Shown here piece after piece: positions 47,176 through 57,100 of a DNA stretch of 64,000 bases. The position numbers and the translations under genes are program-made. The notes below the pieces were generated by a model. The model did no database searches, was not told where the DNA came from, and worked only from the letters and a program-made list of their open reading frames with translations. Location: contig CANGVA010000007.1 in assembly GCA_947457395.1 (NCBI GenBank), forward strand, positions 1 to 64,000, written 5' to 3'. Each line of letters begins with the position of its first letter. Position 1 is the first letter of the stretch. This stretch comes from Bacteroidota bacterium. GTDB lineage: Bacteria > Bacteroidota > Bacteroidia > UKL13-3.

Positions 47176-48462
47176 ATGGCTAAAAAAAATATATTGATTG
47201 TCAGCTTTTTTTACCCGCCAATAAATATGGTGGCAACCGATAGGGCTGTGAAATTTGTTGATGAGTTACTGGAAAGGGGTTTCAGGGTATCGCTTATTAC
47301 CAATTCTCATCGTGGGCTGGCAGAAAAGTTTGCTGATTTTACGCAAGATATTGAGCACCCAAATCTGCAAATCTATCGGGTGCCATTTATGAAGTATACG
47401 GAACCGAATTTCTTATATGATAAAAAATATAATCTCATTGCAAGAGTATTGAGTATCTCTTTTGTAGCCTTTATATTCAGAATGTTTTATGACTGGGGGA
47501 TTGGTTGGAACAGGGGTGTAAGCAAAATGGCAGAGAAAATTATCCTGGATGACAAACCTCATATTATTTTCTCTACAGGTGCACCTTTTACTCCTTTCTG
47601 GCCACTTTCTCGTTTATCCCGCAAATATCGTATACCGCTGGTATTAGATTACAGAGACCTTTGGTCTGAATCTCCTGTTGGGCTTGGTCCGCTGGCAAAT
47701 AGATTTATTGCACGCTTTATAGAGAAGAAGGTAAACAAGCAGGCTACCCTTATAACCACTGTTTCCGAAGGTTGCGCTCAGATTATTAATGCTGCCACTG
47801 TGCATGCCCAATCAAAGGTTAAAGTGCTATATAATTTTCCTTCGCATAAATACCGAGATTGGTTATTGTCCATTCAAGCAAAGCATGCACCTGCTCCTGC
47901 TCCCCAAACCGGTAAATTAAAGCTTATTTATGCAGGAAGCATGTACCCGAATGCCGACTTTGGTGCTATTCTTAATGCCATTTCCTTGTTAAGCAAGGAG
48001 GAGCTGGAAAAGTTGCAGTTTACTTATTGCGGATTAGCAGGAAGACAGGTAAGGAGCCAGTTTAAGCAATTTGGCCTTGAAACAATTTTTTACGATAAAG
48101 GATATCTCACCAAAGAAGATACAGTAAAAGAGTTGTTGGATTCTGATATGATGATATCTGTGGTTAAAAATGCAGATTTTACCAATGATCCCATTATTTC
48201 CGGAATCATTACCACCAAAATATTTGACTATATTATTTTAAATAAAAGAGTTCTGAATATTTGTCCAAAGGGAGCAGAGTTATTAACCCTCATCCAGCGC
48301 TATCAGCTAAAGAATATTCATAGTTTCACCTCATCCGAAACGTTACGGATAAAGGAGTTTATTCAACAAATGCTCTCAGAAGGTCATTTGCCTCCAATAC
48401 CTGTAACCGACTCGCCACTCAAATGGGAGTCACAGGATTTTAGCTGGTTCGATAATTTATGA
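47176..48462 (+). CDS. Glycosyltransferase, GT4-like (WbuB-type)
   Basis: A 428-aa GT-B enzyme beginning ILIVSFFYPPINMVATDRA, the typical opening of WbuB-like transferases. LVLDYRDLWSESPVG lies near the domain boundary, and the C-terminal donor domain has KLIYAGSMYPNADFGAIL. Its stop overlaps the ATG of the polymerase gene (ATGA). It presumably adds one sugar to the repeat unit. Donor and linkage cannot be read from the sequence. Confidence 0.85.
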   Translation: MAKKNILIVSFFYPPINMVATDRAVKFVDELLERGFRVSLITNSHRGLAEKFADFTQDIEHPNLQIYRVPFMKYTEPNFLYDKKYNLIARVLSISFVAFIFRMFYDWGIGWNRGVSKMAEKIILDDKPHIIFSTGAPFTPFWPLSRLSRKYRIPLVLDYRDLWSESPVGLGPLANRFIARFIEKKVNKQATLITTVSEGCAQIINAATVHAQSKVKVLYNFPSHKYRDWLLSIQAKHAPAPAPQTGKLKLIYAGSMYPNADFGAILNAISLLSKEELEKLQFTYCGLAGRQVRSQFKQFGLETIFYDKGYLTKEDTVKELLDSDMMISVVKNADFTNDPIISGIITTKIFDYIILNKRVLNICPKGAELLTLIQRYQLKNIHSFTSSETLRIKEFIQQMLSEGHLPPIPVTDSPLKWESQDFSWFDNL

Positions 48463-49763
48463 TAGCGCATACGAATATGTTTGGAAATATGATTAAGAAT
48501 AGAATAGAAGGTATAACCATTTATTCTGTTTTTCTGTTTCTACTCTTCTATGCCTCACCTTTTATTGATAGCTTTACCGGATTTCTTATTTACTCTGATG
48601 TTATACCTGTTGGTGGAGGAAACGTTTCGCCATCTGTTGTTTTAAGATTGCTTATTTTTTTTATGGGTTTTGTTTTTATTACGAAGGCTCAATTTCGCAT
48701 CATCCTTTCAGTTGTTCTATTAATCGTCATATTTGAGTTTATAGGCTTTTTTGCTGTGCACAATCAGTTAGCAGGTTTTTTTGTAGGAATTAACTATTCG
48801 TTCAAAACCGTTTATGCGATTATGTTGTGCATGGTAATCTATACTTTCTTGGAATCAAGACGATTAGGTTTTGACGATCTACTGCTCATCTTCCGCACAT
48901 GTGTTTTACTTTATGCTTTGGTCATTATTGTACCTTCTGCATTTGGGCTAGGTGTATCAACATACGGAAAAAACAGTGCTACCTGGGGTAGAATTGGGTT
49001 TTTAGCCAGCGGAAATGGGGCAGGTGCTGTAATGGGTATTGGATCCCTTATTTCGCTTTATATTTTCAATAAACGAAAGAAAAAAGCAGATTTGTTTATT
49101 TATATAATTACACTTGTCACATGTTATATTATTGCTACCAAAGGTACCCTGCTCTTTTCTGCAGTTAATCTCCTTATTATTTTTTATCTGATGAAATGGA
49201 GGTATAAGTTACTTTCGGTTACCCTTATTTTATTGCTTATAACAACAGTCTCTGATCAGGTAATTAATTTATTGCTCCAATCTATAGATGTTATCAAATA
49301 CAGATATGAGCGTTCCCCAAATTTTATCTTGTTTCTTACCAGTGGCAGGATAAGTTATTTAGACTATGCTCTCGATCAATATAATCTTGATGGCTTTGCA
49401 TTTTTTAGGCTATTTTTTGGTTTCGGGGCTTTTCAATCTTTCCGGGCTACTGATTTTGATTTTGATATTGGAAAAGCACAATACTATTTGGAAGCTGAAT
49501 TGTTTGATGTGTTCTTTATTTACGGTATTTTTGGTACGCTATGCTACCTGTTATTCTTTATCCTTACTTTCGTTGCAGGCTATAAAAATAAACGAACATT
49601 CTTTCTTATTCCTTGGACTTTGTGCACGATCTATTCTATGTTCGCGGGACATATGATTTTTAATGGGATGTCAATACTTGCTATTGTTGTTCTGTTTAAT
49701 CTTATAATATACCGTAATACTAAGTTTGAGCATACCCAATCAACCGAATTAAATGCAACCTGA
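48459..49763 (+). CDS. Wzy-like O-antigen polymerase / ligase-type membrane protein
   Basis: A 434-aa inner-membrane protein with about 10-12 hydrophobic helices and one larger external loop near residues 270-340 (FGFGAFQSFRATDFDFD). The layout matches Wzy polymerases and WaaL ligases, which share little sequence. Because it sits between glycosyltransferases in a locus with Wzx and Wzz, a Wzy role is the best guess. It overlaps the preceding gene by 4 bases and the wecB-type gene by 11 bases. Confidence 0.8.
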   Translation: MIAHTNMFGNMIKNRIEGITIYSVFLFLLFYASPFIDSFTGFLIYSDVIPVGGGNVSPSVVLRLLIFFMGFVFITKAQFRIILSVVLLIVIFEFIGFFAVHNQLAGFFVGINYSFKTVYAIMLCMVIYTFLESRRLGFDDLLLIFRTCVLLYALVIIVPSAFGLGVSTYGKNSATWGRIGFLASGNGAGAVMGIGSLISLYIFNKRKKKADLFIYIITLVTCYIIATKGTLLFSAVNLLIIFYLMKWRYKLLSVTLILLLITTVSDQVINLLLQSIDVIKYRYERSPNFILFLTSGRISYLDYALDQYNLDGFAFFRLFFGFGAFQSFRATDFDFDIGKAQYYLEAELFDVFFIYGIFGTLCYLLFFILTFVAGYKNKRTFFLIPWTLCTIYSMFAGHMIFNGMSILAIVVLFNLIIYRNTKFEHTQSTELNAT

Positions 49764-50883
49764 TAGAAGAAAAATACTTATCGTATTTGGTACTAGGCCT
49801 GAGGCAATAAAACTGGCACCGCTTATTAGTCAGATGAAAAGCCATACGGATTCATTTGAAGTTAAGGCCTGCTTTACCGGACAGCACAAGGAAATGGTAG
49901 CAACCATTCTTAGCTTTTTTAAAATCACTCCTGATTATGATTTGCAAATAATGAGGCCTGGTCAAACACTTATTGAAATCATGACTGGAATATTGGATTC
50001 TTTTTCAAAGATTTTAGATGATTATAAACCAGATTTAGTGGTAGTGCAGGGCGATACCTCAACAGCCTTTGCCGCTGCATTAGTTGCCTATTACAAAAAA
50101 ATTAAAATAGCACATGTTGAAGCCGGACTCCGCAGCTTTGATTTATATTCTCCATTCCCGGAAGAAGGCAACAGAAAACTAATTGGTCAGATTGCTGATT
50201 TTCATTTTACACCTACAGAAAATGCAACAAGGAACTTGACTAATGAAGGTCATGCTAAGGGGATTTATCAGGTTGGTAATACAGTTATAGATGCTTTATA
50301 TGAAGGTTTGCGTATAATTAATAATGATGAAGCTGTTTATGTGAGTTATTTTGAGAAATATTTTGATCTAAGTAAGAAGTTGGTTTTAATTACAGGACAT
50401 AGAAGAGAGAGTTTTGGAGATAAATTTATTGAATTCTGTGATGCGGTGAAAACACTTGCAACAAAATATACTGAGTATAACTGGGTTTATCCGGTTCATT
50501 TGAACCCAAATGTTCAGGAGCCTGTGCGCAAGTATTTGTCCGGCTTATCTAATGTAATTTTGATGGAGCCACTGGATTATCCTTATCTGATATGGCTGCT
50601 TAAGCAAAGTGAGTTTGTGCTTACAGACTCCGGTGGTATTCAGGAGGAGGCTCCTAGTCTTGGTAAACCGGTTTTAGTAACCAGAGATGTTACCGAACGG
50701 CAGGAAGGAGTAGAGGCTGGAACAGCAGTGCTTGTCGGAACCAATTATACTAAAATTGTAAAGCTAGCCTCTGAGCTTATCGATGATCATTCAATTTATA
50801 ATAAAATGGCTAATGCGGTAAATCCTTATGGAGATGGTACTTCATCTGCTCAGATCATAGAAATACTTCGCAAGCATTTGTAA
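49753..50883 (+). CDS. UDP-N-acetylglucosamine 2-epimerase (WecB/WbpI family)
   Basis: A 376-aa GT-B-like epimerase. Signatures are VFGTRPEAIKLAPLI, VVQGDTSTAFA, HVEAGLRSFDLYSPFPEEGNR, a GHRRESFGDKF motif and TDSGGIQEEAPSLGKPVL. The family inverts C2 of UDP-GlcNAc (WecB) or of UDP-2,3-diacetamido-glucuronic acid (WbpI). With the WbpB-like gene in the same locus, WbpI activity is possible. The sequence alone does not separate the two. It overlaps the polymerase gene by 11 bases. Confidence 0.9.
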   Translation: MQPDRRKILIVFGTRPEAIKLAPLISQMKSHTDSFEVKACFTGQHKEMVATILSFFKITPDYDLQIMRPGQTLIEIMTGILDSFSKILDDYKPDLVVVQGDTSTAFAAALVAYYKKIKIAHVEAGLRSFDLYSPFPEEGNRKLIGQIADFHFTPTENATRNLTNEGHAKGIYQVGNTVIDALYEGLRIINNDEAVYVSYFEKYFDLSKKLVLITGHRRESFGDKFIEFCDAVKTLATKYTEYNWVYPVHLNPNVQEPVRKYLSGLSNVILMEPLDYPYLIWLLKQSEFVLTDSGGIQEEAPSLGKPVLVTRDVTERQEGVEAGTAVLVGTNYTKIVKLASELIDDHSIYNKMANAVNPYGDGTSSAQIIEILRKHL

Positions 50884-50902
50884 AATCAGTTTAAATTCAA
50901 CC

Positions 50903-52003
50903 ATGAGAGTGTTATTTCAAACGCGTAGTACCCTTTTTACCATGCCTGGTGGAGATACAACCCAGGTTCTTAAAACCAAAGAATTTCTTGAAAGGTTGGG
51001 AGTTGAAGTTGATATTTCGCTGGAAGCTGAGCCTGATCTGACAGATTATGATTTAGTTCATGTATTCAACTTAATGGAGCCTCAGGAGATATACCTGCAG
51101 GTAATGAACGCAGCCAGACAGAATGTTCCTGTAGCACTTTCAACTATATATGGTTTATACACCGAATTTGAAATGAAAGCAAGGGGTGGGGTGTTGGGTT
51201 TTCTGAATAATTTAATAGGGGCTCAAAAGGCAGAATATCTCAAAAGATTTATTAAGATTATTCTGCGAAGGAAGTTTGATAAAAGTTCATGGGTCTTTAT
51301 TACAGGAGGGTATCTTAGGTTACAAAAGAAACTTTGTAAAAATGTCTCAGTTTATTTGCCAAACTCACAATCCGAGATGGAAAGGGTTATTTACGACATG
51401 GGTCTTGAATCTCCTAAATATGTCGTGGTTCCTAATTCGGTAGATGTAGAAATGTTCAATACGAAGCAATCAAGTGATGAATTTGAGCAATTCAAAGGGT
51501 GCGTATTATGCGCGGCAAAAATAGATGGAAGAAAGAATCAACTTAATCTTATTCGTGCTATGAAAGATTTGCCTTATAAACTTGTACTAGCAGGTAAAGC
51601 AAGCAAGAATAGTATGTATTACTATAAGAGATGCTTACAGGAAGCAGATAAAGATAAGGTTGTATTTTTAGGTCAAATAGATCATGATAAACTACCAGCG
51701 CTTTATAAGCAGGCTAAAGTTCATGCCCTGATTAGCTGGATGGAAACTCCGGGTCTTGTTTCGCTAGAAGCAGCATACTCCGGATGCAATATTGTCGCTA
51801 CCAGAAAAGGTGATACAGTGGATTACTTTGGTAATGATGCCACCTATTGTGAACCGGATGATATTCATTCTATAAGAAATGCAATCCAAACTGCATATAA
51901 CAAGCCTTACGATGTGGGTTTCAGGGATAAAATAAAGAGCAGCTTTAACTGGAATGAAACTGCTAAAAAAACCTTGGAAGGATATAGGCTTATACTTAAC
52001 TGA
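50903..52003 (+). CDS. Glycosyltransferase family 4 protein
   Basis: A 366-aa GT-B transferase. The N-terminal domain has FQTRSTLFTMPGGDTTQ, with the Gly-rich acceptor loop. The C-terminal domain has VVVPNSVDVEMF, CAAKIDGRKNQLNLIRAM and the EX7E motif ETPGLVSLE, where both glutamates are kept. It is the last gene before a 218-base AT-rich gap, which carries an imperfect -7-like TATATTTC but no good promoter. Its donor is unknown. Confidence 0.87.
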   Translation: MRVLFQTRSTLFTMPGGDTTQVLKTKEFLERLGVEVDISLEAEPDLTDYDLVHVFNLMEPQEIYLQVMNAARQNVPVALSTIYGLYTEFEMKARGGVLGFLNNLIGAQKAEYLKRFIKIILRRKFDKSSWVFITGGYLRLQKKLCKNVSVYLPNSQSEMERVIYDMGLESPKYVVVPNSVDVEMFNTKQSSDEFEQFKGCVLCAAKIDGRKNQLNLIRAMKDLPYKLVLAGKASKNSMYYYKRCLQEADKDKVVFLGQIDHDKLPALYKQAKVHALISWMETPGLVSLEAAYSGCNIVATRKGDTVDYFGNDATYCEPDDIHSIRNAIQTAYNKPYDVGFRDKIKSSFNWNETAKKTLEGYRLILN

Positions 52004-52221
52004 TATTCCTGTCATATCTGTTTGTCTGATTTTATTACCAATCGCTTTCATAGGGCTCATAAATTATGCTCTTATATGTTATTCATTATAAACTCTGTCG
52101 GTTCCCTTTTTAGTAGCAGTTGTATCTAACATAATGCATAATTTAGTTAATTAGATGTTTCTTGTGTATTATAGCATATTCAAATATTCAAAATAGTATA
52201 GTTAGGTTTTTATATTTCTGA

Positions 52222-54039
52222 ATGAAAGTAGCCATTATCGGAACAGTAGGCATACCAGCCAGATACGGAGGTTTTGAAACCCTTGCCGAACAATTGGCCG
52301 AGCACGCTGCATCTGATTTGCAGGTAACGGTTTATTGCAGCAAGAAAGCGTATCAAACACATCCGCAAACATACAAGCATGCCAATTTGGTTTACCTGTC
52401 GCTTGATGCAAATGGTGTTCAAAGTATTTTTTATGATATCCTAAGCATTTTGCATGCTATTAAACGCAACGATGTATTGCTTATACTGGGGGTTTCAGGT
52501 ACCATTATTTTACCATTTGTGAGGCTCATATTCCCGTTTAGAAAAATTATTACCAATATTGACGGATTGGAGTGGAAACGGGATAAGTGGAACAATCTGG
52601 CACGTAAATTTTTAAGATATTCAGAGTCACTGGCCATTCATTACTCAGATCAGGTTATTGCCGATAACCAGGCTATCAGACAATATGTAACAGATGCGTA
52701 TGGTGCCAATCCCAAACTTATTGCTTATGGAGCCAATCACTGCCATACACCTTCACCTCCGGATTCCCGGTTTGCTGAAGGAAGCTATGATTTTACCGTT
52801 TGCCGTATAGAGCCTGAAAATAATATACATCTCATCCTTCAGGCATATGCAGCCATGCCTGCAGAAAAACTGGTAATTGTAGGCAACTGGCAAATAAGTG
52901 AGTATGGTAAGCAATTGCGCAAACAATATGCAGCATACACTCATATCTATTTGTTAGATCCGATTTACGATTTGTATGAGCTCAATAAACTGCGCAAACA
53001 TTGCAGGTATTATTTACATGGCCACAGCGCAGGCGGCACCAATCCTTCGCTGGTTGAAGCCATGTACTTAAAAAGAAATATCATCGCATTTGCTGTAACC
53101 TATAATAAAGAAACTACCGAGCACAAAGCCGCCTATTTTAAGGATGTGCAGGAGTTGATTGCCATTGTAAGCGGCAACGCGCTTGTAAATAATGCTGCTG
53201 TTAATTTTGAGATAGCAAACAGAAGGTATAGCTGGCTGGTTATTGCGAAGCAGTATGAGGCATTATACCTTACGCCAAAGGCATCCAATCATGCTACAAA
53301 AGTTACCATTATAACGGTGGTATTAAATAATCAATCTTTCATTGAGCAAGCCATTTGCTCTGTTTTAAGCCAGTCTTATGCAAATATTGAGTATATCGTG
53401 GTTGACGGTGGTTCTACAGATGGGAGCATTGATATCATTGAACGATATCTGGATAAGATCGCGGCATTTATATCGGAACCTGATTCAGGACCTTACGATG
53501 CAATGAATAAAGGTATTGAACTTGCTACCGGAGATGTCATCGGATTCTTACATGCAGATGATTTCTATTCGCACAATGATGTAATTGCAAAAATGGTTTA
53601 TTGCCTGCATGAGCCGGAAACCGAAAGTGTTTACAGTGATCTGGAGTACGTAAGCAGAAGGGATAAAAATCTGGTTATTCGAAAATGGAAAGCAGGTTTA
53701 TTAAACAGGAAATCGTTTTACAAAGGCTGGATGCCTCCGCATCCTACTTTTTTCGTGAAGAAGAGCGTGTATAAGCGCCTGGGGGGCTATAATATCAAGC
53801 TCAAATCATCGGCTGATTATGAGTTGATGCTGCGCATGCTATGTTTGCATAAGGTAAAAGCAGCCTATATTCCGGAAGTATTGGTTAAAATGAGGGTAGG
53901 TGGGCAAAGCAATCGCTCATTTACCAATAGGGTTAAGGCGCATTTGGAAGACCGCAAGGTATGGAAAATGCTTGGACTAAAACCCAGATGGTTCACACTC
54001 TGGATGAAACCACTTCAAAAAATAAAACAGTATTTTTAA
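52222..54039 (+). CDS. Fused glycosyltransferase: DUF1972/GT4 plus GT2
   Basis: A 605-aa protein with two complete transferase modules. Residues 1-350 are a DUF1972 rhamnosyltransferase-like GT-B module (GTVGIPARYGGFETLAEQLA, HGHSAGGTNPSLVEAM). After a short linker, residues 360-605 form a GT-A family 2 module (VTIITVVLNNQSFIEQAI, VVDGGSTDGS, a LHADD metal motif). In most genomes these are separate genes. The frame is continuous and each module has its motifs, so this is a true fusion that could add two sugars in sequence. The specificities are unknown. Confidence 0.88.
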   Translation: MKVAIIGTVGIPARYGGFETLAEQLAEHAASDLQVTVYCSKKAYQTHPQTYKHANLVYLSLDANGVQSIFYDILSILHAIKRNDVLLILGVSGTIILPFVRLIFPFRKIITNIDGLEWKRDKWNNLARKFLRYSESLAIHYSDQVIADNQAIRQYVTDAYGANPKLIAYGANHCHTPSPPDSRFAEGSYDFTVCRIEPENNIHLILQAYAAMPAEKLVIVGNWQISEYGKQLRKQYAAYTHIYLLDPIYDLYELNKLRKHCRYYLHGHSAGGTNPSLVEAMYLKRNIIAFAVTYNKETTEHKAAYFKDVQELIAIVSGNALVNNAAVNFEIANRRYSWLVIAKQYEALYLTPKASNHATKVTIITVVLNNQSFIEQAICSVLSQSYANIEYIVVDGGSTDGSIDIIERYLDKIAAFISEPDSGPYDAMNKGIELATGDVIGFLHADDFYSHNDVIAKMVYCLHEPETESVYSDLEYVSRRDKNLVIRKWKAGLLNRKSFYKGWMPPHPTFFVKKSVYKRLGGYNIKLKSSADYELMLRMLCLHKVKAAYIPEVLVKMRVGGQSNRSFTNRVKAHLEDRKVWKMLGLKPRWFTLWMKPLQKIKQYF

Positions 54040-54114
54040 TGGGTAGTGGCTTGTTTATACCTGCCTCAACAATAATAAGTGGCATTAATTTTACCCACAG
54101 GTACCCTTTAAGGG

Positions 54115-54145
54115 TTGTTTTGCAGGGTGCACGTGGTTAAATTTG
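54115..54145 (+). promoter_or_regulatory. Promoter of the PorU2-like gene
   Basis: TTG at 54115-54117 and TAAATTTG at 54138-54145 are separated by 20 bases, matching the Bacteroidota consensus. A leader of about 40 bases follows. A short ACCCT-TTA-AGGGT hairpin (54103-54115) just upstream might weakly terminate the preceding transcript. Confidence 0.6.
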
Positions 54146-54191
54146 TCTGAATCTATACCAACTGCATCAACACAAACGTTTAAATCTGTTA

Positions 54192-57100
54192 ATGAAAAAA
54201 GCAATTGCCCAACTGCTGTTTTTTGCTGCTATGCCTTTGCTGCTGCAAGCGCAGCCATACGGATTTGAATGGATTAAGCCTTATCAGCCTTATTATAAAT
54301 TTAAAATAGCTCAAACAGGGGTTTATCGCATACCTGCATCTTTACTCAGTGCGTCCGGCATCAATCTTTCAAATATGAATCCCGGCCGGTTTCAGGTTTT
54401 TAAAAATGGGAAGGAAATTCCGTTGTTTATTCATGGCGCAACAGACGGGCAGGTAAATGGCAACGATTTTATTGAGTTTTATGCTGAGCAGAATGATGGA
54501 GAGCAAGATAAGGAATTATACGCCAACCCGTCCGATCAGCCTCATTCTTATTACAGCATGGTTTCTGATACTGCGGCTTATTTTCTTACCATATTACCTG
54601 ATACCAGCGTTTTGCAAGGAAAGCGATTTGAGCCATTTACCGAGAATAATTATGGAAGCTATACGCCTGAGACTTTTTTTATGCATGAAGAAAAATTCTT
54701 CAGGGCAGATGAATACGTGGATGGCATTAATCTAAACGCAGGTGGCGAAAAATACAATTCATCAGAATATACCGATGGAGAGGGTTGGGCAGCGGCACGT
54801 GTTGGCTTAGGCGGTTCTGCAACGTATACCGTAAACACACCATTCCCGTTTGCCACAGGACCCTTGCCCACAGTAGAAACAAAGGTTATTGGTGTATCAG
54901 ATTATTATCTGGGTAATCCAACTGTTAATCACCATGTGCAGATGAGCGTGGCTCCTGCAGAAAATCCTGTTTTTTCTGTTTACAAAGATTTTTTGTTTAA
55001 AGGATATATCTCTCAGCAATATAGCGGAGCGTTAAACTATAGTCAGATTGGCAATGGGCAAACTTTGTTCAGGTTATCGGTAATCAATGATCTGTTTGTT
55101 GCTTCAGATTTTAATTGTTTGTCATATATCCGACTGGTTTATGCAAGGCAATATCAATTGGGCGGTACAACCAACCTGCGTTTAAAGGTATTGCATAACC
55201 AGAACGGCACCCGCAGCCTCATTCAATTTTCAGGTTATGGCAATGGTGTGCAAAGTTCCCCCGTTATTTTTGATTTTACCAATGGTAAACGCATTACAAG
55301 TATTGTAAATGCGGGCATTGCTCGCGCACTGGTTGAGAACAACGGACAACCAACAGACATCTTTTTGTTTGATAGCCTCTCCGCAAGCAATGTGTTAAGG
55401 CTTGAACCGGTAAGTTTCTCGTTTATCAATCCGGCTCAGAATTATGAGTTTATACTGGTAAGCCACGAGGAATTGTCGGATGCCGCAACACAATATGCCA
55501 ACTACCGCAGTCAGCGTTTTAAGGTCTTAAATATTAAGGCAAGCAGCCTGTATGATTTATATACCTATGGTAACCCACACCCGCTGGCCCTGCGCAGAAT
55601 GGCCAAGCACCTCATTAATCTTTCTACAGCCACTCCGCAATATCTGTTACTGCTCGGTAAAGGTTATCAAACCAACTTACTTCGCAATCAACGTTACTAT
55701 GAAGCCAATCTGGTGCCTGCACTTGGCGTTCCGTCAGCTGATCACCTGATTTCAGCAGGTATAAAGGGTAATGGTTTTGTGCCGGAAATTGCAACCGGAC
55801 GCATAGCGGCTGTAAACAATGCAGAAGCTTTGAATTATTTGCAAAAACTGATTTACTATGAAACCCATCCGGATAGCATTTTGTCCTGGAGAAAAAACAT
55901 CTTACACATCACGGGTGGTGAAAATCAAAATCAGCAAAACGCATTTAAATTTTTCATGAATGGCAATACCAATGTCATTAAGGGTAAAAGTTTTGGAGCT
56001 AATGTAACCTCCTATAATAAATCTACGACTGAGCCAACCCAGGGTAATTTGCGAGATAAGTTAATGCAGGTTGTAAATGATGGGGTGAGCATGCTTACCT
56101 TTTTGGGTCACGGTTCGGCAACTGTGCTAGATGTAAATATTGGGAGCTTAGTTGAGTTGAATAATATCAATAAATATCCTTTCTATTATTTTAATGGCTG
56201 TAATGTTGGTAATCCAAGTGATATGGACCCTTCTAATAAACCGGATATTTATGGTATTGATTTTATTTGTGCGGCCAACAAAGGAGCAATCGGGTGGCTG
56301 GCTCACTCCAATCTTACGCTGGATGGCAGCCTATACAGGCAAATTAATTTATTTTATAATAGTTTCAGCAATTCACATTACGGCAAACCCATCGGAACAA
56401 TTTTGAGAGAGGCATTAAAAGCAGGAGGGGTTGCCAGCTTGCAGGATAAATCGCATAATATGCAGCTTACCTTGCAGGGGGATCCTGCCGTTCGCATTTA
56501 CAGCCCGTTAAAACCGGATTATAAAGTAAGCCTGGCAGATGTTTACACCATTCCACAAAATCCAAATGCAGTAATGGATTCTTTTAGGCTTGCCGTTGTG
56601 GTAAATAATTATGGAAGAGCCAATGATGATACCGTTGAAGTAAGCCTTAAACGCACCCTGCCTGATAACTCAGTTGTGCAATATGCACCTGTTTCTATCA
56701 CAGACCTATATCTGAAAGATACCGTTTATTTCTGGGTAAAGGCAAAAGAGTTAAAATCCTTTGGTAATAACCAGTTTGATATAAGCATTGATGCGCAGGC
56801 TAAACTGGACGAAATTAGCAGACTGAATAATGAAGTAAGGTATACACTTTTTTTACCAAGCTCAGGTATCACGCTGTTGTCTCCAATGCCATATGCTGTT
56901 GCGGGTAATGATAGTGTTGAATTCATTATTCAGAACAATGATTTTTTTGCAAAAAATATAGGGTATGAAATAGAGTTAGATACGACTGTAGCGTTCAACT
57001 CTCCTTTACTAAAAAGATCAGGAATTATTAAAGGTAATACCATTATTAAATGGCTGCAGGTTATAACTACAGCCGATACAATTGTTTATTACTGGAGGGC

